A stretch of DNA of 64,000 bases from CBDAQV01 sp965199335 (GTDB taxonomy: Bacteria > Pseudomonadota > Alphaproteobacteria > CALMVH01), in the NCBI GenBank assembly GCA_965199335.1, contig CBDAQZ010000001.1, forward strand, positions 62,001-126,000, given 5' to 3'. The position numbers and the translations under genes are program-made. Below, one piece after another: positions 45,798 through 54,788 of this stretch. Positions within the stretch are counted from its first letter, which is position 1. Each line of letters starts with the position of its first letter. Under the pieces are notes generated by a model. That model had not been told where the DNA came from. It was given only the letters and a program-made list of their open reading frames with translations, and made no database searches.

Positions 45798-46501
45798 CAG
45801 GCCCAGAGGTCTATGGCGGCACGGCCACGCAGGATCGCGTCGGCTTCCTCGGTATATGTGCCGTCATTCCGGTGCAGCACAAGCCCTGCTGCCAGACGCA
45901 GGGCCGTTTTACGGCCCTTGATGCCGCCGACGATCACGCGATTCGCATCCTCGCCCAGCCTGCGCCACAGGGGAAACACCACCAGCGCGCCCAGCCGGGG
46001 TTGGAACTCCGCCAGCAACTCGTCCAGGCGGTCGGCGCGATGGACGAAGATCACCGATCCGTTGTCGGACACGCGGCGACAGGCGAACTCGACCCAGTCG
46101 GGCAGCTTTGCCTTGCCTTCGTGGTTGGCGATCGACGGTTCGCCCGTGCCGTAGCCTTCCCGCAGATAAGGTGGGTTACAGATGACATGGTTGAATCGCC
46201 TCTGTTTCAACTCTGCCGGGGGCGCCATGATGCAGCCTTCGAAAATCGTCAGTCGCCTGCCAACATCGTTGGCGTCGGCATTGGTGCGCGCCAGTTCCGC
46301 CATATGCGGCTGGATTTCTATGCCGACGGCCGTGCTACCGGTACGTTCCATTACGCAGAGCGCGGCCGTACCTACGCCGCAGCCGGCGTCGAGTACGGTG
46401 TCGTCAGGTTGCGCAGGGCAGGCGGCGGCCAGAATGAGAGGGTCGATGGCCGCCCGGTAGCCGTCCTCGGGCTGCGTCAGCGCGATACGGCGATCCAGCA
46501 T
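45797..46501 (-). CDS. tRNA1(Val) (adenine(37)-N6)-methyltransferase-like (TrmN6 family)
   Basis: A 234-residue SAM-dependent methyltransferase. The SAM motif is VLDAGCGVGTAALCV and the catalytic NPPY is in HVICNPPYLREG, typical of N6-adenine enzymes acting on tRNA. The C-terminal LRLAAGLVLHRNDGTYTEEA matches the family tail. It is first of the run to glyS. The RNA target is inferred from family membership only. Confidence 0.88.
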   Translation of the reverse strand: MLDRRIALTQPEDGYRAAIDPLILAAACPAQPDDTVLDAGCGVGTAALCVMERTGSTAVGIEIQPHMAELARTNADANDVGRRLTIFEGCIMAPPAELKQRRFNHVICNPPYLREGYGTGEPSIANHEGKAKLPDWVEFACRRVSDNGSVIFVHRADRLDELLAEFQPRLGALVVFPLWRRLGEDANRVIVGGIKGRKTALRLAAGLVLHRNDGTYTEEADAILRGRAAIDLWA

Positions 46502-46506
46502 AAATC

Positions 46507-46923
46507 CTAGAAGTCGGGATTTTGGTGGCCTTGCGGACCCGCTGAGTTTCGTTTGCCCGAAACCGCGACCAAATGGCTTATGTGAGTGGAGAGTTCTGAA
46601 TACACGTCCAGATTTGGAGCTGCTGGCGAAATCACGGTATGTTTTGATTTCAATTGGCTAACGATCTGTTGCGAGGGAGTGGTACCCAGGTTCAACGCGT
46701 CGTACATTGTAAAATCGACCATCGGTCCGCTGGGGTCGAAGAAAAGCTGCCGTGATCCGACATGCTCGAGCATCGGGCTGCCGTTTTCCAGAGCCTTGCT
46801 CCAGATAGTGGCTGCCTCCTCATCGCTTACGGGTTCAGTCGAGCCTGAACAATCTATGGCGTTGTTCAGCATCGCCGATATCAAAGCCCAGGTCGGTACC
46901 CCGGAAACATCTGTTGCAGACAT
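46507..46923 (-). CDS. Hypothetical protein, moderately low GC
   Basis: A 138-residue protein I do not recognise. No signal or membrane segment is seen. The middle has QLFFDPSGPMVDFTMYDALNLG and the end has LSTHISHLVAVSGKRNSAG. One sampled row is about 50% GC, below the window average, which may hint at a separate origin. It is five bases from the methyltransferase start, so it could be first in that operon. Function unknown. Confidence 0.6.
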   Translation of the reverse strand: MSATDVSGVPTWALISAMLNNAIDCSGSTEPVSDEEAATIWSKALENGSPMLEHVGSRQLFFDPSGPMVDFTMYDALNLGTTPSQQIVSQLKSKHTVISPAAPNLDVYSELSTHISHLVAVSGKRNSAGPQGHQNPDF

Positions 46924-47037
46924 GGTTCAGCCTCTTTTTAATGACTGATTAATACATGGGCGTTCGTGCATAGTCCAGAAAATTGTAAGCGGCGCCAACT
47001 CACTTGAATACATAGTTTTGCCCTGTATGTTTTGCTT

Positions 47038-48060
47038 ATGACCGCTGCCGACAATGTCGCCCGTACACACGCCAAGCCTGCCAGCGTCAATGCGCTGGAC
47101 GAGCTTACCGCGCTGGTAGCCGACGACCTTGCCCGCGTCAACGCATTGATCCTGCAGCACATGCAATCGCCCGTGGCGCTGATTCCCCAGCTTGCCGGCT
47201 ATATTCTTTCCGCCGGCGGAAAGCGCCTGCGCCCGGTGCTTACCCTCGCTTCGGCGCGTTTGTGCGGCTACGAGGGCGATCGTCATCCCGGCCTGGCTGC
47301 CGCCGTGGAACTGATCCACACCGCGACCCTGCTGCATGACGATGTCGTGGACGAAAGCGATCGCCGCCGCGGCCGCGCCTCGGCCAATGCCGTGTTCGGC
47401 AACGAGGCGAGCGTGCTGGTCGGCGACTTCCTGTTCAGCCGCGCTTTCGAGCTGATGACCAGCGATGGCTCCATCGAGGTGTTGCGCATCCTGTCCAACG
47501 CCTCTGCCGTGATTGCGGAGGGCGAGGTGCTGCAGCTGGCCACCGCCAACGACCTCGCCACGACCCAGGAAGCTTATTTCAAGGTAATCGAATCGAAGAC
47601 CGCCGCCCTGTTCGCGGCCGCCTGCGAAGTCGGGGCCATCGCCGCCGGCACGCCCGATTACGCGTCCGGCCTCAGCGTTTACGGGCGCAAGCTTGGCCTT
47701 GCCTTCCAGATCGTCGATGACGTGCTGGACTACGTTGCCAGCGAGGCCCGGCTGGGCAAGGCGATCGGTGACGATTTCCGCGACGGCAAGGTGACCTTGC
47801 CCGTGATCCTGGCCTATCAGCGCGGCAGCGAGGGCGAACGCGACTTCTGGCGCCGCTCGATCGAGGATCAGGAGCTTGACGACGACGCGCTGGATTACGC
47901 CATCGCCCTGCTGCGCCAGCACCGGGCGCTGGACGAAAGTTTCGACATCGCGCGCGGCTTCGTGGTCGAGGCAAAGGCGGCGCTTCTGCCACTGCCGACC
48001 GGGCCTTTCCGCTCGGCCATGACCCGCGTCGCCGATTTCTGCGTCGATCGCGATTTTTAA
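47038..48060 (+). CDS. ispB: Long-chain polyprenyl diphosphate synthase (octaprenyl type)
   Basis: Makes the ubiquinone side chain. The 340-residue protein has both Asp-rich motifs: LLHDDVVDESDRRRG and FQIVDDVLDYVAS. SAGGKRLRPVLTLASA is typical. The residue five positions before the first motif is Ala (HTATLLHDD), small, as in long-chain synthases. The ATG at 47038 is chosen; a TTG two codons earlier is in frame. A tRNA gene follows. Confidence 0.92.
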   Translation: MTAADNVARTHAKPASVNALDELTALVADDLARVNALILQHMQSPVALIPQLAGYILSAGGKRLRPVLTLASARLCGYEGDRHPGLAAAVELIHTATLLHDDVVDESDRRRGRASANAVFGNEASVLVGDFLFSRAFELMTSDGSIEVLRILSNASAVIAEGEVLQLATANDLATTQEAYFKVIESKTAALFAAACEVGAIAAGTPDYASGLSVYGRKLGLAFQIVDDVLDYVASEARLGKAIGDDFRDGKVTLPVILAYQRGSEGERDFWRRSIEDQELDDDALDYAIALLRQHRALDESFDIARGFVVEAKAALLPLPTGPFRSAMTRVADFCVDRDF

Positions 48061-48082
48061 CGCGGACGCGCCGTCTCCCGGC

Positions 48083-48112
48083 TTGAAGTTCATACGCCGC
48101 TATGCTTATAGT
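48083..48112 (+). promoter_or_regulatory. Sigma-70-type promoter of tRNA-Pro
   Basis: TTGAAG and TATAGT are separated by 18 bases, 11 bases before the first base of the tRNA. Both boxes and the spacing fit a strong housekeeping promoter. It lies after the ispB stop. Confidence 0.6.
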
Positions 48113-48123
48113 CCGCGCCACTT

Positions 48124-48200
48124 CGGGATGTAGCTTAGCCTGGTAAAGCGCCTGCTTCGGGAGCAGGAGAGCGGAGGTTCGAATCCTCTCATCCCGACCA
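48124..48200 (+). tRNA. tRNA-Pro (anticodon CGG)
   Basis: A 77-base cloverleaf. The acceptor stem pairs CGGGATG with CATCCCG, and the discriminator A and CCA end are encoded. The D-arm is GCTTAGCCTGGTAAAGC. The anticodon stem CCTGC/GCAGG closes the loop TTCGGGA, with anticodon CGG, which reads CCG. The T-arm is GAGGTTCGAATCCTC. It stands alone between ispB and a histidine kinase gene. Confidence 0.97.
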
Positions 48201-48312
48201 ATTGTGTTAACTAAGTTAAAAGCTGGTAAATTTCGATGATTTGCGATATAGTTACCTTTTAGAGCGCATAATAAAACTGCCGTAACCCTGTTCAGGTTGA
48301 AATTTGGCCGAT

Positions 48313-50727
48313 ATGGAAACTGATTCACGCGAAGCTTACGAGGAGGACTACGACGTCCAGTTCCTCGATGCGGAATCTGACGTTCCGGTGGTTGCCAAGC
48401 CCGATCGCGCCCTTTCGCAGATCGCTCCCAGCTATATGGTTTTCGATACCCGTCGCCAATTGACCTTCTGGTCGATCCGGCCGCAGGACGATTGCATCGA
48501 CTTCGCCCGTCTGTTCCACACCGGCCTTGCGCTGGAGGACCTGATCGAAAAGGCGGTTCGCCTCGGCATCCTGGATACCGAGGGCGTCGAGATGCGCCGC
48601 TATGTCGGCGAACGCCTGGCCCGGTTCGCCAGCGGCGAGGGATCGTTCCAGTGCCGTCTGGCCGGCGACCGCTGGTTCCGCATCGCGGACAAGCGCAGCC
48701 CGGACGGTACGACCATCACATCGATCGTCAATGTCACCAGCTTCGAACGCCGCGAACGGGCCATGGCGATGCTGCTGGGCGAACACCTGTCCGGCCTGCC
48801 CCTGTTCGAACGTGCGGCGCGTGCGCTCACGATCGGTCTCGGCTTCCAGACCGCCTCCATCGCCCGGCTGGTAGGCGACGACGAGGCTGAAACGATTGCC
48901 TGCCTGCATGCCGGCGTGTCTGTCGACGCGCGGCGCTTTTCCATTCGCGGCACGCCGTGCGAGCCGGTTTACCGCGCCGGCTATTTCGCCTTCAGCGGCG
49001 ACCTGCTGCGTCGCTTCCCGCTGATCAACTTCGACGGATATTTCACCGATATCGGCCATGGCAGCTATGTCGGGCAGGTGGTGTATGCCCGTGACGGCAA
49101 GCCGCTGGGGCATGTTCTGGCGCTGGACGAGTCAGAGCGCCAGTTCGACGAGGGCGAGCGCCGGCTGGTACGCATGGTCGCCGAACACGTCGCGCATGAG
49201 CTAGAGCATACCGATTCCGCGCTTGCGGTCGCGGTCGGTGAAAACCGCCTGCGGGATTTCACCGATACGGCGCAGGAAGCGTTCTTCGAAACCGACGCCA
49301 GCATGATCTGCGTTTTCGCTTCTGCCCAGGCAGAAAACGTTACCGGCCTCAGCGCCACCGCATGGCTTGGCCATCCGATGACCGAGCTGGGCCAGCCGAA
49401 CGATGCGGGCTGGCAGACCTGCCTGGAAGACATCAACGCTCACCGCGCCTTCCGGGGCGCCAGCTTCGCGTTCGGCAAGGAAGGCAAGGGCGGCCCACGC
49501 CTTTCCCTGAGCGGCAAGCCCCTTTTCGATCCGTTCGGCGGCTTTGCCGGGTATCGTCTGGCCGCACTGCCGGCCGCGACGGCGGCGCTGGCCGTCACCG
49601 GCCCGAAGCCGGAAACCGAAGAAACAATGAGCCAGGTCCTGGGCAGTAGCCTGGAAGGCGTCGCGCTGTACAACGCCGACTACAAGCTGATCTTCTGCAA
49701 CGACAAGTTTCTGAACCTGCTGTTCGGCAACAAGCAGGACAAGGTCAAGCCCGGCATGTCGCTGGCCCAGCTGAGCTATCTGTGGCTGCGCCAGGGCAGC
49801 GATGCCGAGAAGCGCCGCCTGGTGAAGTTCCATCTCGAATCCGACGCGCTGGGCGGGGATTATCTCGACATCACCACGCCCGACGAGCGGACGCTGCGCG
49901 CCATCCGCCGCCGGACGGAGGAGGGTGGCCTTGCGACCGTCTACCTCGACATCACCGACCTGAAGCGCCGCGAGCACGAGCTGTCGGAAGCGCGCGATGC
50001 GGCGGTCGAGGCGAACAGCACCAAGAGCATGTTCCTCGCCAATGTCAGCCACGAGCTGCGTACGCCGCTGAACGCGATCATTGGCTTTGCCGAAATCATG
50101 CGCGAACAGCTGCTGGGGCCGATCAACAACCCGCGCTATTTCGAATACGTCCAGGACATCCGCGCCAGCGGCGAACACCTGCTGGACATGATCAACGACA
50201 TCCTCGACCTGTCGAAGGCCGAGGCCGGGCAGCTGGAGCTGGCCTACGAGATGATCGACATCGGCGACGTGATGAACGCCGTCGTGCGCCTCATGGGCGA
50301 ACAGGCGGAAAGCGGCAAGCTGCACTTCGTCGCGCTGTCGCCGGTCGGCCTTCCGCAGATCAAGGGCGACAAGCGCCGGGTCAAGCAGGTGCTGATCAAC
50401 CTGATCTCGAACGCGATCAAGTTCACGCCCGCCGGCGGCACGATCGAGCTGAGCGCTCATGCCGACGACCACAGCGTCAAGATCACCGTCAACGACACCG
50501 GGATCGGCATCGCGGCGGATGAAATCTCCCGTGTCATGGTCCCGTTCGGCCAGGTCGACAGCGAAATCTCCCGTCGTCACAAAGGTACCGGCCTTGGCCT
50601 GCCATTGGCCAAGCGCCTTGTGGAACTGCATGGTGGAGAGCTGCATATCAGCAGCGAACCAAGCCGAGGCACGCGCGTAACCGTATCCTTCCCGTTCAAC
50701 GCCAGCAGCAAGGAACGGGCAGCTTAG
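48313..50727 (+). CDS. PAS/GAF sensor histidine kinase
   Basis: An 804-residue kinase with no membrane segment, so likely cytoplasmic. An N-terminal PAS-like region (about 30-150) is followed by a GAF-type region (about 155-300), a PAS region (310-430) and another PAS region (440-560, GVALYNADYKLIFCNDKFLNL). Then come HisKA with the phospho-acceptor His in FLANVSHELRTPLNAIIGFAEI and HATPase_c with LINLISNAIKFTPAGG, DTGIGI and GTGLGLPLAK. The start is the ATG at 48313; no good Shine-Dalgarno is seen. No response regulator is adjacent, so its partner lies elsewhere. PAS-rich soluble kinases of this shape act in cell-cycle or energy sensing, but the signal is unknown. Confidence 0.93.
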   Translation: METDSREAYEEDYDVQFLDAESDVPVVAKPDRALSQIAPSYMVFDTRRQLTFWSIRPQDDCIDFARLFHTGLALEDLIEKAVRLGILDTEGVEMRRYVGERLARFASGEGSFQCRLAGDRWFRIADKRSPDGTTITSIVNVTSFERRERAMAMLLGEHLSGLPLFERAARALTIGLGFQTASIARLVGDDEAETIACLHAGVSVDARRFSIRGTPCEPVYRAGYFAFSGDLLRRFPLINFDGYFTDIGHGSYVGQVVYARDGKPLGHVLALDESERQFDEGERRLVRMVAEHVAHELEHTDSALAVAVGENRLRDFTDTAQEAFFETDASMICVFASAQAENVTGLSATAWLGHPMTELGQPNDAGWQTCLEDINAHRAFRGASFAFGKEGKGGPRLSLSGKPLFDPFGGFAGYRLAALPAATAALAVTGPKPETEETMSQVLGSSLEGVALYNADYKLIFCNDKFLNLLFGNKQDKVKPGMSLAQLSYLWLRQGSDAEKRRLVKFHLESDALGGDYLDITTPDERTLRAIRRRTEEGGLATVYLDITDLKRREHELSEARDAAVEANSTKSMFLANVSHELRTPLNAIIGFAEIMREQLLGPINNPRYFEYVQDIRASGEHLLDMINDILDLSKAEAGQLELAYEMIDIGDVMNAVVRLMGEQAESGKLHFVALSPVGLPQIKGDKRRVKQVLINLISNAIKFTPAGGTIELSAHADDHSVKITVNDTGIGIAADEISRVMVPFGQVDSEISRRHKGTGLGLPLAKRLVELHGGELHISSEPSRGTRVTVSFPFNASSKERAA

Positions 50728-50860
50728 GCTGACCCTGTCGCAATGACCCAAATCGTAAGCGCATCGCAAGGCGATGACGCTGGCCGGCGTGAATGCTACT
50801 GGGCGAGGATCGCGTAATTCAGGCCAATACCGGTTTCATATTGAGGCAAGGCTAGACGGC

Positions 50861-51661
50861 TTACTCCGCCGCGTAGGCGATCCTGATCACGACGAACCAG
50901 TCATAGCGCGTATCGACGGGTGTGCCGTCGGTGGTGGCGATCAGGCCGGTATCCGTCGTCGGCACATGCTTCATCGTCACCGCGTCATGCACGTTGCCGC
51001 CGATCACGGTCAGCAATCCCGGCTGTGCGTCGATCACGATGTCGCAATGCGAGGGAAAGCCTTCGGCGGTCGGCAGGTCGGCAAAGCCGATGCCGCGCGA
51101 GCGGGCGCGGCCGAGGCAGATCAAATCGCCCGCGACCGGCGCATACCCCGCCGGGTTCTCGGCCGCGACAGCATAGGCGCGGCTATGCGATGCGGCGATG
51201 TTTATATAATCGGAATGCGAAGCAGAATAAGGGAAACGCGTCCCCGCGCCGGCGATGCGCATGACATAGGAGATGAACGCCGCCGACCAGGCATAGCGGC
51301 CGTCATCCTCCGCCGCGAAAACGCGTCCCGTGGCATCGTGCTCGCCGGTCCAGCGTTGCTCGGCGCTGCCACTCGGCATGCCCAGCCACCAGTATTCCCC
51401 GACGCGCTGCCACAGGCCCTGCGCCCGCTCCGGTTTTTCCCAGCCTTGCCCGTCCTCGATCTCTCCCTCTGCGCCCGGCGAGCCGTCGTCGATGGGCGAA
51501 CCGAACACGCGCCATTCGCGCTCGGCCACGGCGATTGCGGCTGAGCGGGAGAATGGTTCATAGGGACGCTTGGCGAAATCCGGAACCTGCGCGTCCATGG
51601 TTTGGCGGGCGGCGCAGGCGGAAAGAAGCAGCACGACTGCGGCAGCAGCTGCCAGTCTCAT
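50861..51661 (-). CDS. DUF2272 lipoprotein
   Basis: A 266-residue protein with a lipoprotein signal (LAAAAAVVLLLSAC, lipobox LSAC). The DUF2272 region is clear: WSAAFISYVMRIAGAG, FPYSASHSDYINIA, GDLICLGRARSRG and FPSHCDIVID, with a Cys/His arrangement reminiscent of NlpC/CHAP-like amidase folds. A role in peptidoglycan processing is an inference. The ATG overlaps the stop of the upstream 101-residue gene by 4 bases. Confidence 0.85.
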   Translation of the reverse strand: MRLAAAAAVVLLLSACAARQTMDAQVPDFAKRPYEPFSRSAAIAVAEREWRVFGSPIDDGSPGAEGEIEDGQGWEKPERAQGLWQRVGEYWWLGMPSGSAEQRWTGEHDATGRVFAAEDDGRYAWSAAFISYVMRIAGAGTRFPYSASHSDYINIAASHSRAYAVAAENPAGYAPVAGDLICLGRARSRGIGFADLPTAEGFPSHCDIVIDAQPGLLTVIGGNVHDAVTMKHVPTTDTGLIATTDGTPVDTRYDWFVVIRIAYAAE

Positions 51662-51963
51662 TGCGTTTTCGGTAATGTATCGAGATAGGATTGATACTGT
51701 TTCTGCTGGGCTTCCCACGTATCCAGGACCTTGGAGAAACGATTCTGATCATCGATGCCCTTGTTGAGCATCGTCTCGTAAAGCTCCATGTGCTTTGCCT
51801 GGCGCGCAACCATGTCGATGGATTGCTTCTGGGCCGCCTGGTACTGCGCGGCAAATTCGGGGGAGGCAGTGACAGCCTCCCCCGAATTGGTCTTCAGGTT
51901 GAAGAACAGCAATATAGCGGCGATGCCTGCGGCGACACCCGCTGCGAATATTGCTGCCTTCAT
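51658..51963 (-). CDS. Small anchored protein with helical tail
   Basis: A 101-residue protein: an N-terminal membrane segment (AAIFAAGVAAGIAAILLFF), then a Gln/Lys-rich helical part (FAAQYQAAQKQSIDMVARQ, RFSKVLDTWEAQQKQYQSY) that may form a coiled coil in the periplasm. I do not recognise the family. It is coupled to the DUF2272 gene by an ATGA overlap and follows the ComEA-like gene by 4 bases, so the three are one operon. Confidence 0.7.
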   Translation of the reverse strand: MKAAIFAAGVAAGIAAILLFFNLKTNSGEAVTASPEFAAQYQAAQKQSIDMVARQAKHMELYETMLNKGIDDQNRFSKVLDTWEAQQKQYQSYLDTLPKTQ

Positions 51964-51967
51964 CGTC

Positions 51968-52306
51968 TTACTTCTTGACCTGATGGGCGATGATCTTGTC
52001 CTTGATGCCGTTATAGACATCGGACGGCAGGATCTTCTTGGTCAGCAGCTCGGTCTTGCGGGTATAGGGACGGCCCGCGATGATCTTCGCCGAATAGGCC
52101 TTGCCGACGCCCGGCAGCGCGTCCAGCTGGTCCGCCGTCGCCGTGTTGATGTCCAGCAGGCTGGCCTTGGGCAGGGTGGCCGTTGTCGTCGACTTTACCG
52201 CAGGGGTGGTGGTCGTCTGGGTTGCGGTCTGCGCGCCCTGGGCAAAGACCTGCCCGCCGCACAGTGACAGCGACAGGGCGATTGTAGCGATCTTGAGCAT
52301 CTTCAC
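51968..52306 (-). CDS. Exported ComEA-like helix-hairpin-helix protein
   Basis: A ~112-residue protein with a signal peptide (MLKIATIALSLSLCGGQVFA), a Thr-rich linker, and one HhH unit: LLDINTATADQLDALPGVGKAYSAKIIAGRPY, then a second helical part. ComEA-type domains bind DNA, so a periplasmic DNA-binding role is possible; single-HhH secreted proteins of this size are common and not all act in uptake. The GTG at 52306 has AAGGA nine bases upstream; an ATG two codons later is the alternative. Confidence 0.82.
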   Translation of the reverse strand: MKMLKIATIALSLSLCGGQVFAQGAQTATQTTTTPAVKSTTTATLPKASLLDINTATADQLDALPGVGKAYSAKIIAGRPYTRKTELLTKKILPSDVYNGIKDKIIAHQVKK

Positions 52307-52325
52307 TTGGCTTGTTCCTTTTTTA

Positions 52326-54737
52326 TTACCGTCCCACGCCGGGAAAGTAGGTTGCGGCATAATCATAGCCGGCTTCGCGCGCGATGGAAGGGATAAGGCG
52401 CTCCAGCGCGTGAAGAATGGTGCCGTCGACCGGCAGGGGTTCGCTGGGATAGTCGTCCCACGCGATGTCGAGCCGCAGCAGGGGTTTCAGCGCAGCGCCA
52501 CGCGCCCAGAACATGGTGCCGATCGGAAAGTCGATATGCTTGGGCAGGGTGGTCTTGAAGCCCATGCGCTCGCCCATGCGCTGCGCATGTTCGAAATCGA
52601 AATCCCAGCCGATTACATTGGGGTCTTCGGGGAAAACGAGGCCAAGCCTCGGATTTTCATTGAACGTTTTCAGTATGATGTCCATCGCCGCCGTCTTTGG
52701 ACCGATCAGATGCTGGAACATGAAATTGCGCCAGCGTTCACCCAGGTTCGGGTCCCATTTGGCGGTATGCAGGCTGCGCTTGCCGTGGACATGGCCGATG
52801 AAATCGTAATTGCCGTGCAGCGTCTGGCGGTAAAGATGCAGGAAAGGGCCAATATCGCGGCCCTTGTTCGGCACGATCTCGACCGTCGACTTGCCGCCGG
52901 CATAGGTGCTTGTGGCCCTGAGCAAGTACTGCCGGTTTTCCTCGCTGCCCGTGGTCAGGAACAGGTCGACGCGGGTGCGGTTGGCGGCCAGCGCCTTCAG
53001 GAAGATGTCGAAATGATCGACATAGTAGAAATGGCCATGCACGGCCACGCGTCCCGTTTCGGCCTCCGGCTTTTCCGGAAGATCGAGGCGGATCACCTTG
53101 TGTATCCACGGGCCGGTCGGCCTGCCTGCCTTCAGGTAATGGGTCAGCGGATCGAGGCGCAGCGATTTGAAGTCCGGCGTCTGGCTGGCGTATAGCTCGG
53201 GGTGGAAACCGGCCAGCGTGCGCTTGCGGAAACCGTCGTAATAGCTGCGCTCCAGATAGCCCTCGATCAGCTTCGGCAACGCCGCGTCCGGAACGATATT
53301 GCCGGCATAAAGCGCGGCGTCGAAATTTCCGGGGTGTGTCAGCATCTTCACCGTCGCGGGCCGTTCGGCACGGGCTTTTGCCGCATCCTCCCCGAACGCC
53401 GCCAGTTGCCGTGCATAGGTACCGATGTCGCAGGCGGCGCGAACGCGTTTTTCCGCTGCCTGGCCAAGCGAAGCGGCAAGCGCGCGGTCCTGCGCCAGAT
53501 CGTTCAGCAGCGCGACCGCAGACGGAATGTCCATATGCGGCAGGACGAGGCGGGCGGTCGCGGAATCGTCGACCAGTATCTCGGCAATGCCGCCGGCATT
53601 GGCGAAGCAGGCAACCGGTTTGCCGGCCAGGGCGAAATCGATTGCGGGCGAGGGCAGGTAATCCAGCCGCGCCGTCGCATAAAGGATATCGACATCGCTA
53701 TAAACCGCCTGCGTGTCGTCGCGCTCGAACAGCAACGTGACCGTCTCGCGCATGTCGGCGCGCGCGATCTGTTCGTCGATGTACTGCGAATAATCCTTGT
53801 CCGGCGCACGGCCGATCCAGACGAAATGAAATTTCGCCTGCGGGTTCTGGGTACGCCAGGCCGTCGCGGTCGTGACGAAGGCATCGACGCCGCTGCGGTA
53901 TTCGATAATTCCTTGCCCCAGCACCAGAAAGGCATCGGCTGGGATATAGGCCAGCCTGTCACGCAGGAGGCCGGCTGTTTTGTCCTTACCAACCTGTCCC
54001 GGTGCGATGACATGGGTGCGGCGGTAATCCAGCCTTCCATAGAAAGGGCCGTAGAGGTCTTCCACAGGCTTGCACGAAAATACGATATCGTCGGCGCGGT
54101 CCAGAAGGCCGCGCGTGGTCGAAGACGGGCTCAGCAAAGCCAGCGGCAATTCGTGGATCAGCGCGATCGTGGGTACGCCGGCGGTTGACAGGGGAATGGC
54201 AAGATGGCGGGTTTCGGCTCCGGCGGCGATGGCGAAGCGCGGTTTGTGTCCGGCAGCCAGACCCTCCGCCATGCCCAGCCCGGCCGCATAATCGTCCGCC
54301 CCGATGTTCAGCGGACCAACCACGGCATCGGCCGCTTCGGCAAAGCTGGCCGCGATCGGCCCGTCTCCCAGCAGTACGGCAACGATGCGATACGTCTTGC
54401 GTAGCTCGCGCATCAGCGCCCGCCCTAAAAGCGGTCTGGCGGTGTCAGTTGCCTCGTGCACCAGCACGAACACCGTCGGGCGATCATCATTGATCGTATC
54501 GACGGTGCCGGTGCCGGGGGAGGTCGCAACGCGAACCGGACGGCGCAGCTTGTTACGCAGGCGGCGTGCCACCCGCGCCACCCGCAACGCCTGGTAAAGC
54601 AGCGGGGCGAAGCGCTTCAGCCGCTTGCCCATGCGCACGGCGGTGCTTTGCTCCAAGGCATTGATCTCGACCGCCTGCGCCGTAACCTGGGCCGCAAGCT
54701 TGTTACGCTCGTTCAAAAGTTCCTGATACGCATCCAT
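52326..54737 (-). CDS. Two-domain glycosyltransferase with RgpF-type C-terminus
   Basis: An 803-residue protein. Residues ~1-30 are a possible coiled coil (YQELLNERNKLAAQVTAQ), then a basic stretch. Residues ~90-440 look like a GT-B (family 4-like) transferase, with FALAGKPVACFANAGGIAEIL near the nucleotide-sugar site. Residues ~560-800 are the rhamnan synthesis F (RgpF) domain: VHGHFYYVDHFDIFLKAL, EIVPNKGRDIGPFL, IGHVHGKRS, and FPIGTMFWARGAALKPLL. Such proteins build rhamnose-containing surface polysaccharides. It stands next to the ComEA-like operon; no dTDP-rhamnose genes are in the window. Confidence 0.88.
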   Translation of the reverse strand: MDAYQELLNERNKLAAQVTAQAVEINALEQSTAVRMGKRLKRFAPLLYQALRVARVARRLRNKLRRPVRVATSPGTGTVDTINDDRPTVFVLVHEATDTARPLLGRALMRELRKTYRIVAVLLGDGPIAASFAEAADAVVGPLNIGADDYAAGLGMAEGLAAGHKPRFAIAAGAETRHLAIPLSTAGVPTIALIHELPLALLSPSSTTRGLLDRADDIVFSCKPVEDLYGPFYGRLDYRRTHVIAPGQVGKDKTAGLLRDRLAYIPADAFLVLGQGIIEYRSGVDAFVTTATAWRTQNPQAKFHFVWIGRAPDKDYSQYIDEQIARADMRETVTLLFERDDTQAVYSDVDILYATARLDYLPSPAIDFALAGKPVACFANAGGIAEILVDDSATARLVLPHMDIPSAVALLNDLAQDRALAASLGQAAEKRVRAACDIGTYARQLAAFGEDAAKARAERPATVKMLTHPGNFDAALYAGNIVPDAALPKLIEGYLERSYYDGFRKRTLAGFHPELYASQTPDFKSLRLDPLTHYLKAGRPTGPWIHKVIRLDLPEKPEAETGRVAVHGHFYYVDHFDIFLKALAANRTRVDLFLTTGSEENRQYLLRATSTYAGGKSTVEIVPNKGRDIGPFLHLYRQTLHGNYDFIGHVHGKRSLHTAKWDPNLGERWRNFMFQHLIGPKTAAMDIILKTFNENPRLGLVFPEDPNVIGWDFDFEHAQRMGERMGFKTTLPKHIDFPIGTMFWARGAALKPLLRLDIAWDDYPSEPLPVDGTILHALERLIPSIAREAGYDYAATYFPGVGR

Positions 54738-54788
54738 TGGGGGCTAATAAGCATGGACCCGCGCCGAAATACAGACCGGAATCAACGA

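Noticed and set aside
45849..45861. GTCATTCCGGTGC inside the TrmN6-like gene, identical to part of the 42544 repeat
   Set aside because: Only 13 bases match, there is no palindrome, and the encoded LHRNDG fits the normal family pattern, so chance is likely.
49201..50769. Minus-strand frame opposite the histidine kinase
   Set aside because: The plus strand encodes intact HisKA and HATPase motifs; this is its shadow.
50742..50816. A 24-codon frame after the histidine kinase
   Set aside because: No Shine-Dalgarno, no recognisable product, and too short to support.
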